Assembly (NCBI RefSeq): GCF_023715105.1 | Contig: NZ_JAMBNO010000002.1 | Coordinates: forward strand, 1-64,000 | Origin: Hydrogenophaga intermedia | Lineage (GTDB): Bacteria; Pseudomonadota; Gammaproteobacteria; Burkholderiales; Burkholderiaceae_C | DNA: 64,000 nucleotides | Direction of reading: 5' to 3' | Part shown: positions 25,431 through 33,677 of the stretch, piece by piece | Numbering within the stretch: position 1 is the first letter of the stretch | Layout: each line of letters begins with the position of its first letter | Made by a program: the position numbers and the translations under genes | The notes under the pieces: model-generated | Seen by the model: only the letters and a program-made list of their open reading frames with translations | What the model was told of the DNA's origin: nothing | Database searches by the model: none

Positions 25431-28400
25431 TCAAGGGTTCTCGCCCTGGGCCTGGTACACCGGCGCCAGGTGGTCATCGCGTGGCGTGTCGAGCCAGTCC
25501 ACCTTGCGCATCTTGCGCACCACCACGAACTCGTCGCGGTTGGTGCCGATGGTGCCGTAGTAGTTGAAGCCGTAGCTCAGCTGCGCGTAGCCCCCGATCA
25601 TGTGGGTGGGCTTGAGCACGATGCGCGTGACCGAGTTGTGGATGCCACCGCGCACGCCGGTGATTTCGGAGCCCGGCGTGTTGATGATCTTCTCCTGCGA
25701 GTGATACATCATCACCATGCCGGGGTTCACGCGCTGGCTCACCACCGCGCGCGCGGCCACCGCGCCGTTCACGTTGAACAGTTCCACCCAGTCGTTGTCC
25801 TCGATGCCGGCGCGTTTCGCGTCGGTCTCGCTGAGCCAGATCACCGTGCCGCCGCGGTTGAGCGTGAGCATCAGCAGGTTGTCGCTGTAGGTGCTGTGGA
25901 TGCCCCACTTCTGGTGCGGCGTGATGAAGTTCAGCACGATCTCGGTGTGCCCGTTGGGCTTGCGGCCCTGCACCTCGTCGGTGGTCTTCAGGTCCACTGG
26001 CGGTCGGTAGCTGCTGAAGCCTTCGCCGAAGGCGATCATCCAGGGGTGGTCCTGGTAGAACTGCTGGCGCCCTGTGAGCGTGCGCCACGGGATCAGCTCG
26101 TGCACGTTGGTGTAGCCCGCGTTGTAGGACACGGTCTCGCTCTCGATGCCGCTCCAGGTGGGCGAGCTGATGATCTTGCGCGGCTGCGCCTGGATGTCGC
26201 GGAAGCGGATCTTCTCGTCCTCGCGGTACAGCGCCAGGTGCTTGTGGTCGCGACCGGTGGCCTTGCCCAGTGCATCCCAGGCCTTCACCGCCACGTGGCC
26301 GTTGGTCTCGGGCGCGAGCTGCAGGATCACCTCGCAGGCATCGATGTCGCTCACGATGCGCGGCATGCCCTGGGTGACACCGGCCTCCTCGGTGGTGCCA
26401 TTGAGCTGGCCGAGCTGCGTGACCTCGACGTCGGTCTTCCACGCGATACCCTTGCCGCCGTTGCCCACCTTGTTCATGAGGGGCCCAAGCGCAGTGAAGC
26501 GCTTGTAGACGTTGGGGTAGTCGCGCTCGACCACCGCGATCTGCGGCGCGGTCTTGCCCGGCACCAGATCGCACTGGCCCTTCTTCCATTCCTTCACGTC
26601 GAAGGGCTGGGCCAGTTCGGCCGGGCTGTCGTGCATCAGCGGCGTGAGCACCACCTCCTTCTCCACGCCCAGGTGGCCCACGCAGACCTCGCTGAAGGCC
26701 TTGGCGAAACCCTTGTAGATCTCCCAGTCGCTGCGGCTTTGCCACACCGGGTCCACCGCGGCGGAGAGCGGGTGGATGAAGGGGTGCATGTCGCTGGTGT
26801 TGAGGTCGTTCTTCTCGTACCAGCTGGCGGTGGGCAGCACCACGTCGCTGTACAGGCAGGTGGTGCTCATGCGGAAGTCGAGCGTGACCAGCAGGTCGAG
26901 CTTGCCTTCGGGTGCCTTGTCGTGCCAACGCACCTCGGTGGGTCGCGCGTCGTCGGGGCCGAGGTCGGTGCCTTGCACACCGCTTTCGGTGCCGAGCAGG
27001 TGCTTGCAGAAGTACTCGTGTCCCTTGCCGCTGGAGCCCAGCAGGTTGGATCGCCACACGAACAGGTTGCGCGGCCAGTTCTGCGGCGCATCCGGGTCTT
27101 CGCAGCTCATCTCGAGCGTGCCGTCCTTAAGCGCCTTGACCACGTAGTCCTTTGGGTCCATGCCGGCGGCGGTGGCGTCCTTCACCACCTGCAGCGGGTT
27201 GGTGCGCAGCTGCGGCGCGCTGGGCAGCCAGCCCATGCGCTCGGCGCGCACGTTGTAGTCGATCATGCTGCCGCCCCAGACCGACTTGTCGGCCAGTGGG
27301 CTCACGATCTCTTCGAGTCCGAGCTTCTCGTAGCGCCACTGGTCGGTGTGGGCGTAGAAGAAGCTGGTGCTGTTCTGCTGGCGCGGCGGGCGGATCCAGT
27401 CGAGCGCGAAGGCGAGCGCCGTCCAGCCGGTCTGCGGGCGCAGCTTCTCCTGGCCCACGTAGTGCGCCCAGCCGCCCCCGCTCTGGCCGATGCAGCCGCA
27501 CATCATCAGCAGGTTGATCACGCCGCGGTAGTTCATGTCGGCGTGGTACCAGTGGTTCATGGCCGCACCGATGATCACCATCGACTTGCCGCGCGTCTTG
27601 TCGGCGTTGTCGGCGAACTGCGTGGCCACGGTGACCACCTGGTCGCGCGGCACGCCGGTGATGCGCTCCTGCCAGGCGGGTGTATAGGGCGCGTCGTCAT
27701 CGAAGCTCGCCGCGCCGCTGCCCAGGCCGCGGTCGATGCCGTACTGCGCGGCCTGCAGGTCGAACACGGTGGCCACCAGCGCGTAACGCTCCTCACCGGC
27801 CTTGCCCAGGCGCAGGCGCACCGCGGGCACACGCGCGCAATTCACTTCGCCGGTGCCGTCGTTGTTGGGGAAATGCGGCGTGGTCTGGCCTCCGAAGTAG
27901 GGAAAGCCCACGTCCACCACCTCGTGGGCCTGTTCACCGTCTTCCAGCACCGAGAGCTTGAGCGTGACCTCGTCGCCGCTGCGTGCCTCCTTGTTCTCCA
28001 GGTTCCATTTGCCCGCGTCTTCGCGGCCCTCGGGACCCCAGCGGAAACCGATGCTGCCGTTGGGCAGCACCGCCTTGCCGGCGGTGTCGAAGGCCACGGT
28101 CTTCCATTCGGGGTTGTTCTTCTGGCCAAGCTTGCCGTTGAAATCGCTCGCACGCAGGTAGCGCTCGGGCACCTGCACCACGCGGCCGTCGGGCAGGGTC
28201 TTGTCCTTGAGCACCACCAGCAGGGGCAGGTCGGTGTAGCGGCGCGCGTAGTCGTCGAAGTAGCGGGAACGCTGGCCGTTCTCAGGGAAGTAGAAGCGCT
28301 TGAGCACCACATGGCCCATGGCCATGGCGAGTGCGGCGTCGGTGCCCTGCTTGGGGTGCAGCCACAGGTCGGCCAGCTTGGCGACCTCGGAATAGTCGGG

Positions 28401-29246
28401 CGTGACCGCCACCGTCTTGGTGCCCTTGTAGCGGACCTCGGTGAAGAAGTGCGCGTCGGGCGTGCGCGTCTGCGGGATGTTCGATCCCCAGGCAATGATG
28501 TACGAGCTGTTGTACCAGTCGGCCGATTCGGGCACGTCGGTCTGCTCGCCCCAGATCTGCGGGCTGGCCGGCGGCAGGTCGCAGTACCAGTCGTAGAAGC
28601 TCATGCACACGCCGCCGATGAGTGAGAGGTAGCGCGAGCCCGCGGCGTAGCTCACCATGCTCATGGCCGGGATGGGCGAGAAGCCGATGATGCGGTCGGG
28701 CCCGTGCTGCTTGATGGTGTAGACGTTGGCCGCGGCGATGAGCCGGTTCACCTCGTCCCAGCTGCTGCGCACGAAGCCGCCCATGCCGCGCACCTGTTGG
28801 TAGTCGCGCCGCGCGTCGGGGTTCTCGACGATGCTGGCCCAGGCGGCCACCGGGTCCTTGGCCACCGCCAGCGCCGCGCGCCAGCGTTGCAGCAACCGCC
28901 CGCGCACCATCGGGTACTTCACGCGGTTGGCGCTGTACAGGTACCAGGAATACGAAGCGCCGCGCGCGCAGCCGCGCGGCTCGTGGTTGGGCATGTCCCA
29001 GCGCGTGCGCGGGTAGTCGGTTTGCTGGGTTTCCCAGGTGACGATGCCGCCCTTGACATAGATCTTCCACGAGCAGCTGCCCGTGCAGTTCACGCCGTGC
29101 GTGCTGCGAACGATCTTGTCGTGCGCCCAGCGATTGCGGTAGGCGTCCTCCCAGGTGCGGTCTTCGTTGGTGACCTGGCCGTGCCCGCCGGCGAAGGACT
29201 CGCTCGGCAACTTGAAGTGCATCAGGCGGTCAAGGAAATGGCTCAT
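25431..29246 (-). CDS. narG: respiratory nitrate reductase alpha subunit (Mo-bisMGD)
   Basis: A 1271-residue catalytic subunit reducing nitrate to nitrite on the cytoplasmic face. The N-terminal FeS ligand segment is visible (H-G-V-N-C-T-G-S-C-S-W ... R-G-C-A-R-G), with a His as the first ligand as in NarG. The loop P-P-A-S-P-Q-I-W-G-E-Q-T-D-V-P-E supplies the Mo-ligand Asp. The length is close to E. coli NarG (1247). It is 36 bases downstream of narK2. No signal peptide is present, as expected for the cytoplasm-facing enzyme. Confidence 0.97.
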   Translation of the reverse strand: MSHFLDRLMHFKLPSESFAGGHGQVTNEDRTWEDAYRNRWAHDKIVRSTHGVNCTGSCSWKIYVKGGIVTWETQQTDYPRTRWDMPNHEPRGCARGASYSWYLYSANRVKYPMVRGRLLQRWRAALAVAKDPVAAWASIVENPDARRDYQQVRGMGGFVRSSWDEVNRLIAAANVYTIKQHGPDRIIGFSPIPAMSMVSYAAGSRYLSLIGGVCMSFYDWYCDLPPASPQIWGEQTDVPESADWYNSSYIIAWGSNIPQTRTPDAHFFTEVRYKGTKTVAVTPDYSEVAKLADLWLHPKQGTDAALAMAMGHVVLKRFYFPENGQRSRYFDDYARRYTDLPLLVVLKDKTLPDGRVVQVPERYLRASDFNGKLGQKNNPEWKTVAFDTAGKAVLPNGSIGFRWGPEGREDAGKWNLENKEARSGDEVTLKLSVLEDGEQAHEVVDVGFPYFGGQTTPHFPNNDGTGEVNCARVPAVRLRLGKAGEERYALVATVFDLQAAQYGIDRGLGSGAASFDDDAPYTPAWQERITGVPRDQVVTVATQFADNADKTRGKSMVIIGAAMNHWYHADMNYRGVINLLMMCGCIGQSGGGWAHYVGQEKLRPQTGWTALAFALDWIRPPRQQNSTSFFYAHTDQWRYEKLGLEEIVSPLADKSVWGGSMIDYNVRAERMGWLPSAPQLRTNPLQVVKDATAAGMDPKDYVVKALKDGTLEMSCEDPDAPQNWPRNLFVWRSNLLGSSGKGHEYFCKHLLGTESGVQGTDLGPDDARPTEVRWHDKAPEGKLDLLVTLDFRMSTTCLYSDVVLPTASWYEKNDLNTSDMHPFIHPLSAAVDPVWQSRSDWEIYKGFAKAFSEVCVGHLGVEKEVVLTPLMHDSPAELAQPFDVKEWKKGQCDLVPGKTAPQIAVVERDYPNVYKRFTALGPLMNKVGNGGKGIAWKTDVEVTQLGQLNGTTEEAGVTQGMPRIVSDIDACEVILQLAPETNGHVAVKAWDALGKATGRDHKHLALYREDEKIRFRDIQAQPRKIISSPTWSGIESETVSYNAGYTNVHELIPWRTLTGRQQFYQDHPWMIAFGEGFSSYRPPVDLKTTDEVQGRKPNGHTEIVLNFITPHQKWGIHSTYSDNLLMLTLNRGGTVIWLSETDAKRAGIEDNDWVELFNVNGAVAARAVVSQRVNPGMVMMYHSQEKIINTPGSEITGVRGGIHNSVTRIVLKPTHMIGGYAQLSYGFNYYGTIGTNRDEFVVVRKMRKVDWLDTPRDDHLAPVYQAQGENP

Positions 29247-29282
29247 GGGGTGTCTCCGTGAGGGGAAATGCGTGGGACTTGA

Positions 29283-30950
29283 TCAGGGGTTGCGGATCTC
29301 TGCGCCGCGGCGCAGGTAGAACCACCAGTTGAGGACGAGGCAGGCAGCGTAGAAAGCCGCGAAGCCGTACATGGCGAGTTGCGGCGTGCCGGCCTTGATC
29401 TGCGCGCCGATGACCACCGGCGCGACGAAGGCACCGTAGGCCGCCACGGCCGAAGTCCAGCCCAGCACCGGACCGGCCTGCTGGCGGTCGAAGATGACGC
29501 CGATGGTGCGGAAGGTGGAGCCGTTGCCGATGCCGCTGGCGATGAAGATCACCACGAACAGGCCAAGGAAGGCCACGAAGTGCTGCTCGGGCGTGGGCGA
29601 AGCGTAGGCCTGCATCATCACGTAGCCCACCGCCACCGAGGCCACCACCATCACCGCCGAGATGACCTGCGTGACGATGGAGCCACCCACCTTGTCCGAG
29701 ATCCAGCCCCCCACCGGCCGCACCGCCGCACCCACAAAAGGGCCGATCCAGGCGTAGGTGAGCGCCGAGGGCGCGTTCGGATTCTTCAAGGTGTGCTGCA
29801 TCACGCCCTGCGCATCTGGGATGTGCTGGAAGCCGAAGATCACCGTGATGGCCAGCGGCAGCACCATCGAGAAACCGATGAAGGAGCCGAAGGTGACGAT
29901 GTAGAGCGCGGTGAGCGACCAGGTGTGCTTGTTGCGGAAAATCGCGAACTGCTTGGCCACGCCCTCCTTCATCGGGCCGAAGGCGGCCAGACGCACCACC
30001 AGCAGGGCCGCCACGATGTCCAGCAGGACCGCCACCCAGATGTTGAGCAGGCCCAGCCCGGTGGGTGCCGGCAGGTAGAGGTAGAGGATGGTGATCGCCG
30101 GAACGAAGGCCAGCGTGTAGAGGTAGGTGATCCTGGCGTAGGCCATCAAGGGATGGCCGGCATCGGGCGACACCGTGCGCAGGTTGTTCATGCCGAACCA
30201 GCAGACCGCGCTCAGCGGCACCAACGACAGCAGCCAGGCGAAGCCGGCGTTCTGGATCCAGGTCGGCGTGCCGGCGGCGATCTTGCCGAAGATCCAGCCG
30301 CTGTCCTTTTGCAGCAGCATGGGTTCGCCACCGAAGCTGCCGAAGATGCCCACCGTCATCACCAGCGGAATGACGATCTGCATGGTGGTGACGCCGAAGT
30401 TGCCCAGGCCTGCGTTGAGGCCCAGCGCCGTGCCCTGCAAGCGCTTCGGGAAGAAGGTGCTGATGTTGGACATGCTGGAGGCGAAGTTGCCGCCGCCCAC
30501 GCCCGACCACAGCGCCATGAGCTGGAACACCCACAGCGGCCACTCGGGGTGCTGCAGGGCGATGCCGGTGCCGATGGCCGGTGCCAGCAGCATCGAGGTG
30601 GTGAGGAAGATGGTGTTGCGCCCGCCGGCCAGGCGCACGAAGAACGAGGCCGGGATGCGCATGGTGGCGCCCGAGATGCCCGCGATCGCGGTGAGCGTGA
30701 ACAGCTCGGCCTGCGTGAACGGGAAGCCCAGGTTGAGCATCTGCACCGTGATGATTCCCCACATGCCCCAGACCGCGAAGCCGCACAACAGCGCGGGAAT
30801 CGAGATCCAGAGGTTGCGGTAGGCGATGCGCTTGCCGGTGCTCTCCCAGAACTGCTCGTCCTCGGGGCGCCAGTCGTGGATGTCGGTGCGCGAGGCGAGC
30901 CGTTGCTCGAACGACGCGTCCGGTGTACCCGGTTGATTCGGGGTGTTCAT
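29283..30950 (-). CDS. narK2: nitrate/nitrite transporter, NarK2-like
   Basis: A 555-residue MFS transporter with twelve helices after a ~45-residue cytoplasmic tail, longer than NarK1. It has NarK family motifs: G-S-F-G-G-E, the N-S-like loop G-L-N-A-G-L-G-N-F-G-V-T and R-P-V-G-G-W-I-S-D-K. In tandem narK1-narK2 systems, the NarK2 type is usually assigned nitrate/nitrite exchange. Assignment to subtype rests on order and sequence style. It starts 6 bases after narK1. Confidence 0.9.
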   Translation of the reverse strand: MNTPNQPGTPDASFEQRLASRTDIHDWRPEDEQFWESTGKRIAYRNLWISIPALLCGFAVWGMWGIITVQMLNLGFPFTQAELFTLTAIAGISGATMRIPASFFVRLAGGRNTIFLTTSMLLAPAIGTGIALQHPEWPLWVFQLMALWSGVGGGNFASSMSNISTFFPKRLQGTALGLNAGLGNFGVTTMQIVIPLVMTVGIFGSFGGEPMLLQKDSGWIFGKIAAGTPTWIQNAGFAWLLSLVPLSAVCWFGMNNLRTVSPDAGHPLMAYARITYLYTLAFVPAITILYLYLPAPTGLGLLNIWVAVLLDIVAALLVVRLAAFGPMKEGVAKQFAIFRNKHTWSLTALYIVTFGSFIGFSMVLPLAITVIFGFQHIPDAQGVMQHTLKNPNAPSALTYAWIGPFVGAAVRPVGGWISDKVGGSIVTQVISAVMVVASVAVGYVMMQAYASPTPEQHFVAFLGLFVVIFIASGIGNGSTFRTIGVIFDRQQAGPVLGWTSAVAAYGAFVAPVVIGAQIKAGTPQLAMYGFAAFYAACLVLNWWFYLRRGAEIRNP

Positions 30951-30956
30951 GGAGGG

Positions 30957-32225
30957 TCAGCCTTGAAGTGAGAAGGGCTTGGCGTGGCTGCCCAGCACCT
31001 CGGTCTGGCGCACCTCGGTCCAGTACATCCAGATCAGGGAGACCCAGACCACGCCGTAGAGCAGCATGAAGGCGCTGGAGCGGATGCCGGTGATGTCGAG
31101 CAGCGCGCCGAACAGGATGGGCAGCACGAAGCCACCCAGGCCACCAGCCAGGCCAACGATGCCGCTGATGGCACCGATGTTGCCGGGGTAGTCGTCGGCG
31201 ATGTACTTGAAGACGCTGGCCTTGCCGAAGGCCCAGGCGATGCCGAGCACGAACATCAACGCGGTGAACATGTAGACGTTCAGGCCGATATGGAAGGTCT
31301 GTGGGCCGTTGACGGTGGTGATGGTGAACTGCGTCTGCGGGTAGCTGAGCAGGAAGAGGCAGATCCAGCTCACCCACATGACCCACCAGGTGACCTTGTG
31401 CGCGCCGTACTTGTCGCTGAGCACGCCGCCGACCGCGCGCAACACACCACCGGGCAGCGAGAAGCAGGCCGCCAGCAACGCGGCCACGCGGATGTCCAGG
31501 CCGTACTCACCGATGTAGTACTGCACCATCCACAGCGCCAGCGCCACGTAGCCGCCGAAGACGATGCTGTAGTACTGGCAGTACTTGAGCACCTTCGGGT
31601 CCTTGAGCGCCTTGAGCTGCTGCGCGAAGCTGACCTGGCTGGGCACGAGGTGCGCCGGGTCGCTGTGGCTGAACAGCCAGAACAGCACCACGGTGGCGGC
31701 CATGATCACCGCGTACACCTGCGGCACCATGGCCCAACCGAAGGCCACCAGGATCACCGGCGCCACGAACTTGTTGACCGCCGAGCCGCTGTTGCCGGCG
31801 CCGTACACGCCCATGGCCATGCCCTGCTGGCGCTTGGGGAACCAGCGCGCCACGTAAGGCGTGCCGACCGAGAACGAGCCACCCGCCAGGCCCACGAACA
31901 GGCCGATCGTCAGGAAGTGCCAGAACTGCGTGGCGTAGGCCATGAGCCAGATTGCCGGCACGGTGGCGGCCATCAGCACCGCCATCACGATGCGGCCACC
32001 GTAGCGGTCGGTCCAGATGCCCAGCGGCACGCGCACCAGCGAGCCGGTGAGCACGGGCGTGGCCATCAGCAGGCCGAACTGCGTGGCGTTGAGGTCCAGC
32101 ATCTGGCGGATCGGAATGCCGATCACGCTGAACATCATCCAGACCATGAAGCACACGGTGAAAGACCAGGTGCTCACGATCAGCACGGACCAGGCCTTGC
32201 GGGTTCTTGTGGTGTCGTCGCTCAT
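30957..32225 (-). CDS. narK1: nitrate transporter, NarK1-like
   Basis: A 422-residue twelve-helix MFS transporter, first gene of the run. It shows R-V-P-L-G-I-W-T-D-R-Y-G-G-R (MFS motif A), a nitrate signature loop (V-Y-G-A-G-N-S-G-S-A-V-N-K-F) and A-G-G-L-G-G-F-V-L-P. Type 1 NarK proteins are usually proton-nitrate symporters. Start 32225 (MSDDTTRTRK) is chosen over an upstream frame extension because TGGAG precedes it and the protein then begins at the first helix. I saw no convincing FNR or NarL box in the 160 bases upstream. Confidence 0.92.
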   Translation of the reverse strand: MSDDTTRTRKAWSVLIVSTWSFTVCFMVWMMFSVIGIPIRQMLDLNATQFGLLMATPVLTGSLVRVPLGIWTDRYGGRIVMAVLMAATVPAIWLMAYATQFWHFLTIGLFVGLAGGSFSVGTPYVARWFPKRQQGMAMGVYGAGNSGSAVNKFVAPVILVAFGWAMVPQVYAVIMAATVVLFWLFSHSDPAHLVPSQVSFAQQLKALKDPKVLKYCQYYSIVFGGYVALALWMVQYYIGEYGLDIRVAALLAACFSLPGGVLRAVGGVLSDKYGAHKVTWWVMWVSWICLFLLSYPQTQFTITTVNGPQTFHIGLNVYMFTALMFVLGIAWAFGKASVFKYIADDYPGNIGAISGIVGLAGGLGGFVLPILFGALLDITGIRSSAFMLLYGVVWVSLIWMYWTEVRQTEVLGSHAKPFSLQG

Positions 32226-32386
32226 GGGATGCGCTCCATTGACCATGACGGCGACTGTGCTTTTTCGCCCGGGCGGCGACCATCCTTCACACGGGCGATC
32301 GGCACGACGCGAAGGAACGACCCCGGGCATCCTCCGAAAGGCGTATGCCCGGGTCACACCCGCGTCACGGGCCTACCATGTGGGCC

Positions 32387-32941
32387 ATGGTCATGCGAAT
32401 CGCCCTGCCCGGCCAGGCTTCGGCCGCGGCCACCACCGAAGTCCCGCTGGAGATGCTCTCGGCCTGCCACGGCCGCGTGCAGACGCAGTGCGAGACACTG
32501 CAGCGCCTGTGCGAGCACCTGCCGCGCCACGGCGCCGACAGCGCTGCGGTGCAGGCCGTTGAAGCGGTGTTGCGCTATTTCCGCCTGGCCGCACCACACC
32601 ACCACGCCGACGAAGAGGCCGACCTCTTTCCTGCCCTGCTCGACGCGGCCCGCGGGCCCGATCACACCCGCGTGCGCCAGCTCACGCGCGCGCTGATCGA
32701 GGAGCACCGCTCGCTGGAGGGGCTGTGGCAGCGCCTGGAAAGCGAACTGGAGCAGGTGCGCAGTGGCCATGCAGGCGCTCTCGCACGCGGCACGGTGGAC
32801 GCATTCGTGGCCGCCTACACGCAGCACATCGAGCGCGAGGAAAACGAGCTGCTGCCGCTGGCCGCCCGGCTGCTCGATGCGGCCGCGTTGACCCGCGTGG
32901 GCAGCGCCATGCGCGAGCGCCGAGGCATCGCCGCACCTTGA
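32387..32941 (+). CDS. hemerythrin HHE-domain protein
   Basis: About 184 residues, with the HHE four-helix fold from ~18 to 170. Candidate iron ligands are seen in A-C-H-G-R, P-H-H-H-A-D-E-E-A-D-L-F, E-E-H-R-S-L-E and Y-T-Q-H-I-E-R-E-E-N-E. Such proteins bind O2 or NO, or protect or repair FeS centres. Between narK1 (divergent) and narL (convergent, 7 bases apart) it may sense or buffer NO formed during denitrification, which is inference. ATGs at 32378, 32387 and 32393 are close together and no strong ribosome site decides among them. Confidence 0.85.
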   Translation: MVMRIALPGQASAAATTEVPLEMLSACHGRVQTQCETLQRLCEHLPRHGADSAAVQAVEAVLRYFRLAAPHHHADEEADLFPALLDAARGPDHTRVRQLTRALIEEHRSLEGLWQRLESELEQVRSGHAGALARGTVDAFVAAYTQHIEREENELLPLAARLLDAAALTRVGSAMRERRGIAAP

Positions 32942-32948
32942 GCGCGCG

Positions 32949-33677
32949 CTAAGCCAGCAGGCCGCGTTCGGCGGCGTACACCGCCGCATGTACACGCGTG
33001 CTCAGGGCGAGCTTGCGCAGGATGTGCTGCACGTGGATCTTCACCGTGGTCTCTGCGATGTCGAGAGCGCGCGCGATGTGCTTGTTGCTGTCGCCGCGCG
33101 CGATCAGGCAGAGGATCTCGCGCTCGCGGGGCGACAGGGAGTGAATGGGGTCGGACGGCGGCGGCTCGGGGCTGGCGGCGGGCGCCAGCGGTACCGGTGC
33201 GCTGTCCGGCATCGGTGGGGCGGCTGTCGCTGGGTCCGCGGCAGGCGACTGGCGCAGCAACGCCACCAGCTTGCCCATCATCTCGGGGCTGATCACGGAG
33301 TCGCCCTCGCACACGCGCTGGATCGAATCGGCCAGATCGGTGGTGTCGATGGTCTTGAGCAGGTAGCCATCGGCACCGGCGCGCAGGCCGCGGGCGAGGT
33401 CGGCCTCGTGCTCGCTCACCGTGAGCATGAGCACGCGCGCCTTCGGCGCTGCGGCCTTGAGCGCGCCGATCGCATCGATGCCCGAAACGCCCGGCAGGTG
33501 GTTGTCGAGCAGCACCAGATCGGGTTGCAGGCGCTGCGCCAGACCGATGGCGGCATTCGCGTCGGCGGCCTCGCCTGCCACCTGGAAGCGGGTGTCCTGG
33601 GTCAGCAGCGCGATGAGACCCCGGCGGAACAGGTTGTGGTCGTCAACGACGAGCAGGCGGATCGGGGTGTCGGTCAT
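32949..33677 (-). CDS. narL: nitrate/nitrite response regulator NarL
   Basis: A 242-residue two-component regulator: receiver domain (about 6-125, acidic pocket V-V-D-D-H, phospho-acceptor Asp in L-L-D-N-H-L-P-G, K-T near 108), a long Pro/Ala linker (about 145-180) and a LuxR-type HTH (L-S-P-R-E-R-E-I-L...H-I-A-R-A-L-D-I-A-E-T-T-V-K). The linker is longer and more Pro-rich than in E. coli NarL. Its ATG overlaps the sensor stop by 4 bases, so sensor and regulator are coupled. Confidence 0.92.
   Translation of the reverse strand: MTDTPIRLLVVDDHNLFRRGLIALLTQDTRFQVAGEAADANAAIGLAQRLQPDLVLLDNHLPGVSGIDAIGALKAAAPKARVLMLTVSEHEADLARGLRAGADGYLLKTIDTTDLADSIQRVCEGDSVISPEMMGKLVALLRQSPAADPATAAPPMPDSAPVPLAPAASPEPPPSDPIHSLSPREREILCLIARGDSNKHIARALDIAETTVKIHVQHILRKLALSTRVHAAVYAAERGLLA

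Noticed and set aside
25038-28625. Very long open frame on the + strand opposite narG
   Set aside because: It mirrors narG in a high-GC genome, is His/Ala/Val-rich with no domain, and has no ribosome site or neighbours. It is a codon-bias artefact.
32226-32386. Expected FNR or NarL sites upstream of narK1
   Set aside because: I looked on both strands and found no TTGAT-N4-ATCAA or clear TACYYMT pair, so none is reported.
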